Translations under genes and position numbers: made by a program | Notes under the pieces: generated by a model | What the model was told of the DNA's origin: nothing | Seen by the model: the letters and a program-made list of their open reading frames with translations, nothing else | Databases searched by the model: none | Shown here: positions 11,121 to 21,913 of the stretch, piece by piece | How the letters are laid out: each line of letters begins with the position of its first letter | Position numbering within the stretch: position 1 is the stretch's first letter | Assembly: GCA_944990035.1 (NCBI GenBank) | Contig: CALYLX010000116.1 | Span: 62,001-126,000, forward strand | Reading direction: 5' to 3' | DNA: 64,000 nucleotides | Source of the DNA: Clitopilus passeckerianus | Taxonomy: Eukaryota; Basidiomycota; Agaricomycetes; Agaricales; Entolomataceae

Positions 11121-13865
11121 ATGTCGCTCCAAGTCAATCTCTCGAGCAAGGAGATCTATGACGCATATCAGAACGTGCTCAACGCGAACGGCATCGACTG
11201 GGCTATTCTGACGTATGAGAAAGGCAGCAACGACTTGAAAGTGCAGTCAACTGGGGATGGTGGCCTTGAGGAACTGGAGGAAGAGTTTCACGACGGAAGG
11301 TCAGTAGCATTCTGCCGGTCTCTACGAACAACGAACTGATCTACTTCTGTTTCTAGGATTCAATATGCATTTGTGCGCGTAATTGACCCCAAGGTAAGAG
11401 GCAACTACGTGCCCCTTAGAATTTCTCTCTCAATTAGCGATAATGATAGAGCAAACTACCCAAATTCGTGCAAGTTAACTGGTGTGGTGATGGCGTTCCG
11501 GAGGCTAAGAAGGGCCTCTTCCACACCCATTCAGGCGCAGTGGCAAGGTTTCTGAAGGGTGCACACCTCGTAATCAGTGCCAGAAATGAGGTGAGCAGTC
11601 TGGATGGTCTCTACTCATGCATGATCACTAAGGATCTCGCCAGGGTGATGTTACTCCAGCTGTCATTATGCGCAGGGTTGAAGCTGCCTCGGGTGCCAAT
11701 TACTCGGCTCATAACGAGAAAGCCCGGAAATATGAGCCCATTGCGCCCGTTGGGACGAACTATACGCCTATCGGCAAAGTGGACATTAATGAACTCAGGA
11801 AAGCGCCCCAACCGGCGTCTCCTGCCACGAAGCCAAGTCTTCCAGCCGCTTCATCTCGTCATGCATTCGGGGCGGCAAGACCTGCTGCTTCTGCGAGCTC
11901 ACTCTACGGTCGGACCGCAAGCTCAAGTGCTAGTGTCCCCAAGGATGACGATTGGCCGGAAGATACCAACCCTTCTCCTGCTCCACCTCCGCCTGCACCG
12001 CCTGCAGCCTCAAGGCCGCCGGTTATGCCCACCGCATCAAGACCAGCTTTCAGTTCTGTGAGTTATCCTGAGCGATCCACATTTCCTTCATGAAGCTGAC
12101 TTTGTTTCCAGCAAGCACCTCCAGCCCCATCCCCCGCTGCTTCTGCATACAGACCATCGGCACCAGCTGCATCTTTAGCTGTACCTACAAAGCCAGCTGA
12201 AGAGGATAGGATTGCACCGGTTGGGACCGCATATACCCCGGTAGCTCTACCTACTCCAAAGAAGCTCAAGAATCCCTTTGAGGCTCTGCAGCAACAGGCT
12301 CAAGCTTCCTCGCCTTCTAAACCCGCGCCCGCCGCTGGAGGTGCCAAGAAGCTCACTTGGAGTGAAAGGCAAGCGCTTGCGAAGAAACAAGCGGAAGAGG
12401 AAGAGTCAAGGAGTAAAGCTGCTGGCTTCTCTGCTCCGCCTGTCTCCGAAACAGCGCGTCCGTCATTTGCTTCAAGTGCACCTTCCTTCGGGAGAGCTGC
12501 TGTGACAAAATCTGCACCTCGAAACTTTGGCGCGGTCCCAGTAGCCGCTGCTGGCGCTGGAGTAGCTGTTGGTGCCGCTGCAGTCGCTTCATCCTCCGAT
12601 AGCTACTCGGCTGTTAGAGCTGCTGTTCAAGACGCTGCTTGGGGCACGGATGAACCCCAGGAAGAAGCTCCAGCTCCAGTAAGTCTATATAAGCCTAGAA
12701 CATCGTATTTACTAAAATTGTTTTTCAGCCATCCCCACCGCCGGCTACGTCAGCACCTCCAGCACCTCCTCCGCCACCACCACGAGCAGTAGAGCCGGAG
12801 TGGGAGCCGGAGCCAGAACCAGAGCCAGAGTTTGAAGCTCCTCCCCCTCCGCCGCCGCCGCCTCCACCACCGCCACCACCGGCAGCAGAAGCAGCCCCTC
12901 CTCCCCCCCCTCCTCCTCCGCCACCACCACCGGTAGCTCAGGTGAGTTATACTTCGGCCCTATTTCCTGATGTCTAACATATTTTCTGTTGTACAGATGG
13001 CTGCACTCAGTGTTGCTCCGGAGCCGGAACTTGAACCCGAACCAGCACCATCTGGAGGTCAAGGTATTATAGCCGTTGTGGTATATAATTACGAGGTTCG
13101 TTAGATCAATGCCGTGCTTGGAGGTAGTTCTAAATTATTTTGCTTTGCTAGGCTGCCGAGGAGAACGAGATGAATCTCGTTGAAGGCGAGACCGTCCACT
13201 CGATTGAAGAAGTCGGTGAAGGATGGTGGTCAGGAGTGGGAGCTGGCGGAAAATCTGGTTTTTTCCCATGTAAGGCTCTCTGACCCACTTCCGTCTTACA
13301 CCAGTACTGACTAAAAAAAACCCTAGCGAACTATGTAGAAATCGTTGGACAGGTAGAAGAGCCGGGGCCAGAACTCGCCGCAGCTCCTCCTCCACCTCCC
13401 CCACCGCCTCCCCCGCCACCGGTAAGTCGGATTACTGGGGGTACTTGCGTTCATTTTGTTGATATCTACCGTACACCCTTTTAGCCTCCTGCTCCCGCTG
13501 CACCTCCCGCTCCGCCAGCACCTCCGGCACCACCCCGCGAACCTACCCCACCTCCCGCTGCCTCTGACGAGGGAATTGTCGCAGTCGCTCTCTACGAGTA
13601 AGCCGCTTCCAACTTATCAATTCTCAGTCCTCAATTACTCAGCTTCCCTCCAAGCTATGACGCTGCCGAAGATAATGAGATTTCGTTCCGTGAAGGTGAT
13701 AGGATTAGTCAAATTGAACCTGCCTCTGAGGATTGGTGGCAAGGAATGGATTTGCAGGGTAACATAGGTCTCTTCCCTGGTATGCAAAGCTTTTAATGGT
13801 ACAGGTGGCGCATATACTGACGCTTGATGTTCTTTATAGCAAACTACGTAGAAGTTCAAGAGTAG
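11121..13865 (+). CDS. ABP1: ABP1-like actin-binding protein (ADF-H plus two SH3)
   Basis: A cortical actin patch adaptor that binds F-actin and recruits endocytic partners and Arp2/3 regulators. Domains in order: an ADF-homology domain from residue 5 to about 135 (IYDAYQNVLNANGIDWAIL, then VQVNWCGDGVPEAKKGLFHTH); a disordered Ala/Pro/Ser-rich linker with RIAPVGTAYTP-like repeats; a basic-acidic stretch near WSERQALAKKQAEEEE; and long Pro runs with a Glu-Pro block (EPEPEPEPEFE). The first SH3 is at about 13062-13340 (VVVYNYEAAEENEMNLVEG...WWSG...GFFPSNYVE) and the second ends the protein (VALYDYDAAEDNEISFREG...WWQG...GLFPANYVE). The two SH3 domains are separated by more polyproline. About ten small introns interrupt it. 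The start is fixed by the ADF-H domain. Confidence 0.92.
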
Positions 13866-13966
13866 ATTCGCTCGGCTTATATCTTATGAACGATTATCGA
13901 ATAAATGCAAACAATTAGATTTTCTAAGTTTCTCGTCACATCTTTTCCCTGCCTAGAAGAACACGG

Positions 13967-15565
13967 TCAGACGTCAACGGGTATAATTCCATTGGACTCT
14001 AGGACGAAAATCTTCAGGATGATAACGATTAGCTACTGCTGTCACTTGGAAACACATTCTGCTCACCTCTCCGCTGGAATCACTGCTGACAAACAGTTTG
14101 CCGTCCTGGGAGAACGCCAAACCAACAGGCCGAATGCAAGTACCCGGACAGGTTTTCAATTCAGTAGCCTGCACCACGAAAGAATAGCCTAGGGCGTTGC
14201 TGAAGCCGGATGTGAGGGTAGCTGGCAGTCTTGGAGACCTTGTAAGCTCAATCAAGTCGACATCATCAAGTTACTTACCGAACGACACCATAGCCAGTGG
14301 GAGGTGACCTATCAAATGAACCATGGAACGAAACAAATGCCTGCCCCCTGATTGAAGTTGGTAAGGAAGTAGTAGCATTTATGATGGGGCCGTTGTAGAA
14401 CTTGATGTCGAGAGGGACGGAATGTGCCTATATTCGATGTAGTTCAATGATACAGCTCAGACTGAGCAACTGGGCCTAACTTTACCTGGAAAGACACCGT
14501 AGGAGGCTTGTTGTTCGTCGTCTGGCCGCACCACTTATCATCGTGGGATTTGTCCAGATTCAAGCTGATTTGATCCCCTCTCGAAAGGTTCACATACTGT
14601 GGTACACCGACTGGATCCGCCTTGGGGTTCCAAAGGGCTGTGCAGTCCGGGAAGCCATACGACAAAGGCTTTGAATCTGTTGCGTTCAACGGGTAAGTCG
14701 CCAAATTGATTTCATCCGCGGGATTGTCATTGACGAATGCAGGAGTCAAGCTTGTGACGTTGTCGATGGACGCTCCATTTTCCACTATCGCAAGGCTCAA
14801 AGCCGCTCCAGGACCGATGACGGGTCCGTTATAGAAGGCGAAACCGCCTGGGTTCCTGATGCCATAGGCAACAATCTGTCCTTTGGCATAATGCAAAGCT
14901 GGAGGGGGGAAGATAGGGGGAGCGATTCCGGGATATACCAAACGGCGGATTTGTGAACGGCCAGATGCGGGATCGCGGGCTGTCACGTCGATGTTGGTCA
15001 GAGGTCCCGATCCCACCAATAGCCCGGATAGATAGTCATATGAAGTCCTTTCGAACAACAAGGTGTGCGTAGTCAATTCTATCAAATGAATGCTTTAGTT
15101 AGCTAAAAGTATCCGCCAGTGATCACGCTTCTCACCTCCATCGCCTGGAAGGCCGTCAGCATAGACGTAGGGGAAATAAGATTCAGTGGCGACAGTTTTA
15201 GAAGTTGCGTTATATTGGTAGGCAAGGACCGTTGTCGCGGTACTGACGAGCAAGAGACTCTGGTTAATCTCGATCCCGTGCGTGAGGTTCGCATTCTTGA
15301 CCACGACCGTGCGTTGCCATCCGGGGGTGGGGGTTGTTACACGAGTATAAGCAGTGACACCCAGGCCGCGCTCCACCACAAGAAGGTTGCCTTCAGAGTC
15401 AAACGTGATGCCTCTCGGCGCAGTCGCATTAGAGAAGACAACGCTTGCTTTGAACCCGGATGCAGTCGTGACTGGGGACTTGAATTTAGCACCATCGGCC
15501 TGAAATTGGCCATTCACGAGAGTTGCAAGAGTAATAAATCCAAGAAGGCTTTGGGCAAGCTTCAT
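13967..15565 (-). CDS. Secreted PQQ-type sugar dehydrogenase (sorbosone / pyranose dehydrogenase-like)
   Basis: The minus-strand gene starts with a signal peptide (MKLAQSLLGFITLATLVNGQ). It continues as a six-bladed beta-propeller of the glucose/sorbosone dehydrogenase superfamily. Motifs include APRGITFDSEGNLLVVERG, LTHGIEINQSLLLVST, YADGLPGDGG, VAYGIRNPGGFAF, LSYGFPDC, the segment containing FHGSFDRSPPTGYGVVR, and the late blade PVGLAFSQDGKLFVSSDSSGE. In this superfamily such enzymes oxidise sugars with pyrroloquinoline quinone. The closest fungal match I know is the AA12 pyranose dehydrogenase group, here without an added CBM1 or cytochrome domain. Four or so short introns occur (for example near 15080, 14450, 14270 and 14055), with the last exon ending SNGIIPVDV. 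Confidence 0.8.
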
Positions 15566-16075
15566 AGTCGTGTGGGGATTGAGGATTGCCGTGAACCTAG
15601 GACAGGTGCGATTATTTATACCCAGACTTTCAACTTTCTCATGACAAGAGAATGAAGTCGACGATTGAATGTATGGCTGCCGTCAAGTGACTGATTTCTA
15701 GTTAGTTGTTGTGTCTACCGAGGTCTCAATTGCTCATATTCTTACGTGCCTTGCAAACGGTGACAGGGAAGACCGATTCAAGTCTCCAGCATATCGCCAT
15801 CAGTGTAAGGAACACGAAAGATCTCTGTCCAAGATTCTTCGTCGGGATCACCGCTCATCCCCCAACTCGGATGTAGATCACCGAGATTACAGCTAAAAAA
15901 AAATCCCTTGCACAACATAGGACCACGTTTTTAATTCGCCAAGATACAAGCGTGTGTAACCAAGTGTGCCCATGATACCTATATAGAAGGGGCTCACGGA
16001 TAAACCTATCCATTTGCCTCCGAGAGTCCTCGCCGGTCTGCAATCGAATTGTCCAAGAGATTCGCAGCCTTGTGA
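15566..16075. other. Spacer between sugar dehydrogenase and the paralogue array
   Basis: Apart from the TATA box above, no gene or repeat is recognised here. Confidence 0.45.
15614..15620 (-). promoter_or_regulatory. TATA box of the sugar dehydrogenase gene
   Basis: On the minus strand TATAAAT lies about 50 bases before the ATG at 15565. Confidence 0.5.
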
Positions 16076-16373
16076 TTAAGCAATATTGAGGGTAATGTTA
16101 TTGAATTCAAGAGTGGGGTACGGGCCAGCCTGGAACCGTCATTAGTTACGTGCCTCATGGGTGTTCTGAGTGACGTACTCCGATAGCATGAAGGCGCGTG
16201 GATGTCAGAGTAGCCTTCCCGTTATACCAGTCCTGGTCAGGGATCGTGACTGTGAAGTTCTGGTATGGGTTGCCTGGAATTTCGTGGAGTACTGGGTTGT
16301 ATTGGCCATGATAAAGAATGGAACCGAGTCCTTGTTGTGGCGTGGGGCAAGTACCGTCATCTGCACAGTCATT

Positions 16374-17680
16374 CTCAGTAAAAAAGAAAGTCGGTGAAAA
16401 TCAGTATTAGGTCATTCGAAGTCATGGTCTGGTCACATTTTTGCCTTTCCATCAGGGTCGTACCGCCTATCAACTATTTCGGCTGCTCTGCCGAGGTGAA
16501 GTTACGTTCACTCAGATGGAAGTCAATGATAGTCAGAATGTGGTCAGTCATAGTCAGAATTTGGTCAGTCATAGTCGGAATTGCGCCGTCTATAGTCAGT
16601 CCAGTTATTGTGGTCTTTCTCGTTGATAAGCACCCCACAACCGCTCTGCATACTGAACTGGATTGACTATGTACAATATACACTAATTAGTTGGCCCTTG
16701 CAAGGTCCTACATCTTGGAAATAGTCTAGCTTCGATGACGGATTCGGAATGCGTGTATGGAGATGTTGCCTGAGTAGGCAGGTAGAGTTCTTTTGCCCTG
16801 GCAGAGATTCATATTATTGAAGGCAGTCAGGAATACTCGGATCGAAGGCATCATCATGTATTGGGAATATATTTGTTAACTTCCAAGTCTGAGCCTCATC
16901 GACTGGTGGTCTTGATTTCTGCTAAGTCCTTCGGCGATCACCGACATCACGTGCTTTGACAATACTTGTCGCGTCGCTGTTGGACTTGTTCCGAGTCTTC
17001 CTCCTTCTCCTCCTGCTCGGTTGTCCTCTGCTGGCTGCGGTACCCTCATAGGAAAACGAACGGCCTCATAATGTTTGGTAAGCTACCCTACTTATCTACT
17101 CATGCTCCTCCAACTCAGACTAAACTGAAGAGGTTTTCAGAACCAGGGAGTATCGTTGGACCGACAGCACTGAAGGACCAATATCCATTTGCGAGTCCAG
17201 GAAGGAGTCGGAACTACCCAATGGAAGGGCCTCCTGTGAGTGTGTGCCCATTTTACTTGACCTTTATTGACCGTCCTCCAAACCGGCTCTCACAGGATCC
17301 CTCATTGGATTTTCCTTAACCAAATGTATTACTCTACAGCCCTCTAGATATGATCGTGTATTGTAGCGTAGTTTGGAATAAAAGGGTTTTCCAAATATTC
17401 AATAGACCGAAATAACGCCAGCTGGCAACTGAAAGCGGCTCAAAATATCTGACTAGAGAATGACTAGCATCATGACCGAGATCTGACTGTCTTGACCATT
17501 CACTGACCGTTGGCGGCTGAAGCGGAATCAATCGGAATCAGGGTCATCAGTTATGAGAGTTACTAACCGAAATATAGTCATTATTCTAGTCAGTACGAAG
17601 TATCAAAAAACGACATTTTACAACCATCAGTCAATCACGACCGTCCAGTGACCAAGCACTGACTTTTCCTTTTTACTGAG
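16374..17680. mobile_element. 1,307-bp non-autonomous DNA transposon with terminal inverted repeats
   Basis: Both ends carry the inverted repeat CTCAGTAAAAA(A/G)GAAA. The element is flanked by a 7-bp direct duplication AGTCATT at 16367-16373 and 17681-17687; the uninterrupted sister gene (copy B) carries the near-identical AATCATT at this site. The interior has subterminal GTCAGTC-type repeats at both ends and no transposase that I can recognise. An open frame at 16966-17319 has no known match. The superfamily is uncertain: a 7-bp duplication with CTCAG ends does not fit a standard type well. Confidence 0.88.
16521..16605. repeat. Tandem 20-21-bp subterminal repeat in the element
   Basis: About four imperfect units built on TGGTCAGTCATAGTCAGAAT follow one another. 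Such subterminal arrays are often transposase binding sites; that role is inference. Confidence 0.7.
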
Positions 17681-17978
17681 AGTCATTGATGCTGATGGCT
17701 AGGCCGATCTCAGTGGATCCTTGAATACTGTTCTAAAGGTATCAGTCAGTAATTAAATGTAGCCTAATGGAAAGATCTTGGGCAAACTTACAGGGCGGCG
17801 TATTTGCACGGTTATCTGCTGGCCTTTGTGAACGGTGGTACCATCAGCAGGAGAGGCAATGAAGGCTCTCTGCGCAGAAACAGAGCCGATAGCAGCAAGT
17901 ATGGAGAAGGCGACAGAGGAGGGCTTCATGATCTTATGGATGTAAAACGGGTAGGGGTCAAGTTCTACGAGATCAGGC

Positions 17979-17984
17979 TTTATA
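17979..17984 (-). promoter_or_regulatory. TATA box of array copy A
   Basis: TATAAA on the minus strand inside GGCTATAAAGC-like context, about 50 bases before the start codon; shared with copy B. Confidence 0.55.
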
Positions 17985-18825
17985 GCCTCGTTGACTGGCA
18001 AGGATCTACTGTTCCAGCCCTTATTCAGCCCTCAATGACGGAGACGTTAAAGAGCGAATAGCGGTTATGAAAGCCCGAAGCGTTTCGAAATTAGAATGGC
18101 ATTGACAGGCTCGAAAGGGTCAACACAATCAGTGCATCTCCAGGCCAGACAGTACTTTGACTGCTGAGTATGTGCCAGCGTAAACCGCCGTACAGTACAC
18201 AGGACAAGAAAAGACAGTTTAGGGGCCTCGAAGGCTCGGGTGGAGTCCGGATTCAGAAAGAGCCAGAGGCATTGGACAGCAGTTGTGGATGGTTTAGACA
18301 GCGCAGGTCTCCAACCACATCTTACCCCTGATCGGTTACAAGAAGGACCGCTGATCTCGATGCAGATGACTATCATCGGGATGTGGCGGAGACTCCATGA
18401 GTAACGTGGAGTGCGACAGCCTTACAGCGGATTCCTCCAACCTCTGAATCGTCAAGTTCAAAGACGATGGGCGTTGAGTCAAAGAGCTTATTCCGAATCT
18501 AAGCTGGAGTTGGAGTCTTCGGGCCTGGAATTCTTGCCGGGCATTTCGCGACTCAGGCTCGGTAATGCCAGTCCAACGTCGTGACCACTCTTCCACACTT
18601 CAAGCGTGTATATGGGCTTTGTCGGCGCGATCACGCCACGCGAGCAGCTGTCTAAAATACGCCCACTGGCATAGGAACGTATTCTGACTTCGATTCCAAC
18701 ATGGGAGCCTGCAAGCGTATGTAAGATGCCTATTGTAGCGATATAGATGAACATGTTCATTGGCATGTAGATGTCTACCCTGTCCCATCATATGTTGATC
18801 CCCAAGTAATAACCAAGCCTATGAT
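17985..18825. other. Spacer between array copies A and B
   Basis: No gene fragment is recognised; the open frames here show no similarity to the array proteins. Confidence 0.45.
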
Positions 18826-19358
18826 TTACACGATGTTGAGAGTAATATTGTTGAATTCAAGGCCAGGGTACGGCCCAGCCTGGAAGAACCGTTAGGTCAC
18901 ATTAACAATGAGTAGAAAAGACATACTCCGATGGCATGAAGGCGAGTGGATGTCAGAGTCGCCTTCCCGTTGAACCAGTCCTGTTTGGGTATCTTGACGG
19001 TGAAGTTCTGATATGGGTTGCCTGGAATTTCATGGATTACGGGCTTGTAATTGCCGTGATGCAGAATGAGGCCGAGTCCTTGTTCTGGCGTAGGGCATGT
19101 GCCGTCATCCGCACAATCATTGATGCTGATAGCGAGTCCAATCTCAATAGATCCTTGAATACTATTCTAAACATGTCAGTCAGTAATGTGGCGTAATGCA
19201 AAGATACTAGGCGAGCTCACTGGGCGACGTATTTGCACAGTTATCTTCTCTCCTTTGTGTACAGTGGTGCCATCAGGGGGGTATGCGATAAAACTCCTCT
19301 GTGCAGAGACGGAAGCAACCGCAGCAAGGATAGAAAGGGCGACGGAAGAGAACTTCAT
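18826..19358 (-). CDS. Array copy B: small secreted NIS1-like protein
   Basis: Intact copy. Exons on the minus strand are 19221-19358, 18927-19166 and 18826-18879, giving 143 residues with both introns in phase 0. The protein has a signal peptide (MKFSSVALSILAAVASVSA), a YPPDGTTVHKGEKITVQIRRP segment, and then a strand with an EIGLAIS core. A loop follows with two cysteines (NDCADDGTCP), then LGLILHHGNYKP, a YQNFTVKIP strand and the end LEFNNITLNIV. This order (signal, beta strands, Cys loop, L-Y-N-G-like turn, NFTVTVP strand, N-x-T-V C-terminus) resembles the NIS1 family of fungal secreted effectors, which in plant pathogens act on host immune kinases. The family assignment is from memory and not certain; in a saprotroph the role could differ. 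Confidence 0.8.
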
Positions 19359-19407
19359 GGCAATTATGGGACCAGATGAGCAAAGTTCCAGGCGTAAGAG
19401 ATCGTGC

Positions 19408-19413
19408 TTTATA
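19408..19413 (-). promoter_or_regulatory. TATA box of array copy B
   Basis: TATAAA on the minus strand in the context GGCTATAAAGC, 50 bases before the ATG at 19358. Confidence 0.55.
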
Positions 19414-20050
19414 GCCTCAGTAACTGGTAAGCATCTGACACTCAATGCCTGTACAAAAATAAAGACGTTAGGGGCGCAGATAATCGCGAGAACGTAGCGG
19501 TTATGACTACCCGGCGCATTTCGAAATTGAGGCGGTCATTGACAAGCCTGGAAGGCTGGAACGGTGCCAAAGCAGCCCGCCAGCCACAGATGATTATCGA
19601 GGATGTGCCCTCATCGGCGTAAAGTCCCCAGGATTGACAAAGAAGGCATATCCAGGGGAACAGGGTCCTCGACTGGAGCCGGAGTGGTCCGAGAGTGGTC
19701 AAGGAGCAACGCTTTCATCAGAATACGGCGGAAGAACGGCCTCTTGACTTGATCGCTCGTTGATTCAAACCTCGAGCATAGAAAGGAGAGGTTTGTCAAC
19801 TCAATGTCTACTTGAACACGATTTGCCAGCATGCTGACTCTATGCCCCTAGCGGCGTAGCTGGAAACTGGCGACGTACTGAACAGAGACTCCTGCAATTG
19901 GCGATGGCACGATAAACATCCAGGCACTTGTTGGGTGGAGTTTCAGGGATGTAATACGATGTTTGTCAATGTCAGTTTCTCATGACAGGTGAGGTGAGAG
20001 TTGACAAACATGAAGCTTACGTGGGTGCAAACGTCAACGTGACTAATATC
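19414..20050. other. Spacer between copy B and tRNA-Pro
   Basis: No gene or repeat is recognised. Confidence 0.4.
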
Positions 20051-20133
20051 GGCCTGATGGTCTAGTAGTATGATTCCTTGTTAGGGCGTTCAGTCATTTC
20101 GAGGAGGTCCCGGGTTCAATTCCCGGTCAGGCC
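20051..20133 (+). tRNA. tRNA-Pro (anticodon AGG) with a 12-nt intron
   Basis: The acceptor stem GGCCTGA pairs with TCAGGCC. The D arm is GTCTAGTAGTATGAT, the anticodon stem CCTTG/CGAGG, and the T arm CCGGG-TTCAATT-CCCGG. The anticodon loop TTAGGG is interrupted after the base following the anticodon by the 12-nt intron CGTTCAGTCATT, the canonical 37/38 position. The mature length is 71 nt. Confidence 0.93.
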
Positions 20134-20249
20134 CAACTGAATTTTTCTTTTTTCATTGGTCGATGACGAGTAGCTATAGCACGTAGACGTGTCCATAATA
20201 GGTAGAATAAAAAGTCCTTTGTATATTATAGGTCACAGGGGAACGCGTC

Positions 20250-20776
20250 TCAAGCAATATTAATAGTTTGGTTCAACGTTTGTGAGTATGGTATCAAAGA
20301 GGCCTATTGAACACGAATGAGCGTCACTCGAGAGGAAACTGGAAGTAATAAAACTTACACCAATAAGAGAAAAGTGAACAACACCGAGAAGAGCCTGTCC
20401 AGACGGAGTACCCGAGGGGATTGTTACCCGGAAATCCTGATAAAACCCATCGTTATGAGACCTGGGCCGATAAATTCCATTATACAAAACAGTGCCAAGG
20501 TAGTCAATCTGACAAAGGCCGGGCGATTGGGCGCATGACTTAAAACCAATGACCACTGCGACTTCCTCCGCAGAAGATTGGAAGTTCTAAGGGCAGATGA
20601 GTTTGTGGAGGCGCTTCAATGAACAATGCACGTACGGGACGATCAATTCTGACTGGGATGGTGGAACCAGCAGAGACAGTTGCGCCTGCAGCTGGCTTCG
20701 TAATGCGGACCTGCTGAGCACTGGCGAAAGAGGCGAAAAGAAGTGCAGAGAGCGCTGTAAGGTTCAGTAGCTTCAT
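20250..20776 (-). CDS. Array copy C: small secreted NIS1-like protein
   Basis: Intact copy of the second block. Exons on the minus strand are 20636-20776, 20359-20586 and 20250-20303, coding for 140 residues with phase-0 introns. It has a signal peptide (MKLLNLTALSALLFASFASA), then QQVRITKPAAGATVSAG and IPVRIDRP. Exon 2 contains EEVAVVIGFKSC, a second Cys in LCQIDYLG, TVLYNGIYRP, FRVTIPSG and ALLGVVHFSLIG. Exon 3 ends TLNQTINIA. Its nearest relative is copy D next to it. Secreted; function unknown. Confidence 0.8.
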
Positions 20777-21306
20777 GAGGAAGGAAGTGCAGAAGTATCG
20801 CAGTAGGAACAATGCTCGTATGAACGAATCCAAGACCTTTCCTTTTCTATCTTTCCTTCTGAAACTTTCGGTCTCTCGTCGCCGTTGGGACTTCAATTAA
20901 AAGCTGCATCTATGACATCCATAATGCGGCGAGGGCGGCGAGGCTCAGCGTCTACCAATATTCTCCAACGGGATCAGCATCGTGGCCCCGTCAACCAGGG
21001 TTTGCCCCAAAAAGTGAGTAACGCAGACGCCACTGCCTCCTGGCATTCCATAACTCATGGCGTTCTTTACCTGCTTCATCGCATTTGGACAACGCCCAGA
21101 CTGATCTAGAAAGCCCCGCTTGGCACGTAAATACGATCCAAATCGAAGCATATCCACCCTCCCATCGAATTCAAGTAGTAAATCAATCCTTGGAAATCTT
21201 CCGAGGATTATGCAAGGTGTTCAGAAGTCCAGAGGGACCATGTATGATTTCAATGCAAGATACATGCGTCTGTACCGTAATATGAAAACCAACCTGGGCA
21301 ACCGTT
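20777..21306. other. Spacer between copies C and D
   Basis: No gene or repeat is recognised. A clear TATA box for copy C could not be found here. Confidence 0.4.
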
Positions 21307-21837
21307 TTATGCAATGCTGATGGTCTGGTTCAAAGTCTCAGACCAAGGGATCAACGAAGCCTAGACCTAATCGTTAGCGGTGTATCAACTAAACAAAGCT
21401 AGGTAGTTACATACCCCAATCATTGCGAAGTGAGCGACGGTGAGCATGGCTGATCCGGAAGGCATGCCCGAAGGGAGTGTCACAGGAATATCTTGGTAGT
21501 AGCTTCCACCCTGGCTGGTGGGCCTATACAGTCCATTGTAAAGCATGGTACCCAAGGCGTCGATTTGGCAGAAAGTAGACTGCACGCATGATTTGAATCC
21601 GATGACGACAGCGACCTCGGTCGAAGAAGATTGGAAGGGCTGAGAAAGAGGACATATCAGTTACTGGGACTAACTTCTATAGAAGCAAGAGCGTACGGGG
21701 CGGGTTATCCTGACATTAATAATTGAACCAGAAGCCATCGTGGCGCCAGCGAGAGGAGATGAGATCATAACCTGTTGAGCGCCGACAGACGAAGCAGCCA
21801 ACAGGGCAGAGAGGGCGCCGAGAGTGAAGAACTTCAT
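21307..21837 (-). CDS. Array copy D: small secreted NIS1-like protein
   Basis: Intact three-exon copy paired with copy C. It has a signal peptide (MKFFTLGALSALLAASSVGA), then QQVMISSPLAGATMASG and INVRITRP. Exon 2 carries STEVAVVIGFKSC, FCQIDALG, TMLYNGLYRP, IPVTLPSGMPSG and AMLTVAHFAMIG. The 54-nt exon 3 (21307-21360) ends TLNQTISIA. Introns are phase 0 with GT-AG ends. The similarity to copy C through both introns' positions shows a local duplication. Secreted; function unknown. Confidence 0.8.
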
Positions 21838-21906
21838 GTCAAGGTCGTATTCGTATCGTAAACGGGTAGTTGTCAAGACTGGTCGGTCCCTAAGAGCACC
21901 CTTTAC

Positions 21907-21913
21907 TCTTATA
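21907..21913 (-). promoter_or_regulatory. TATA box of array copy D
   Basis: TATAAGA on the minus strand, about 70 bases before the ATG at 21837. Confidence 0.45.

Larger units (their letters stand above)
16076..17929 (-). pseudogene. Array copy A: small secreted NIS1-like protein, split by a transposon
   Basis: Copy A of the nine-member array. Exon 1 (17792-17929) is intact: signal peptide MKPSSVAFSILAAIGSVSA, then an ITVQIRRP strand. Exon 2 starts normally but is interrupted by the element at 16374-17680, whose terminal repeat supplies an in-frame stop a few codons into it. The remainder of exon 2 (about 16175-16366) and the 54-nt exon 3 (16076-16129) lie beyond the insertion. Outside the insertion no other break is seen, and the sequence is close to copy B, so the insertion looks recent. 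The native protein would be about 143 residues and secreted. Function is unknown; see copy B for the family argument. Confidence 0.85.

Noticed and set aside
15119..15655. Plus-strand open frame of 178 codons
   Set aside because: It lies antisense to the sugar dehydrogenase signal-peptide exon; the minus-strand gene has clear motifs.
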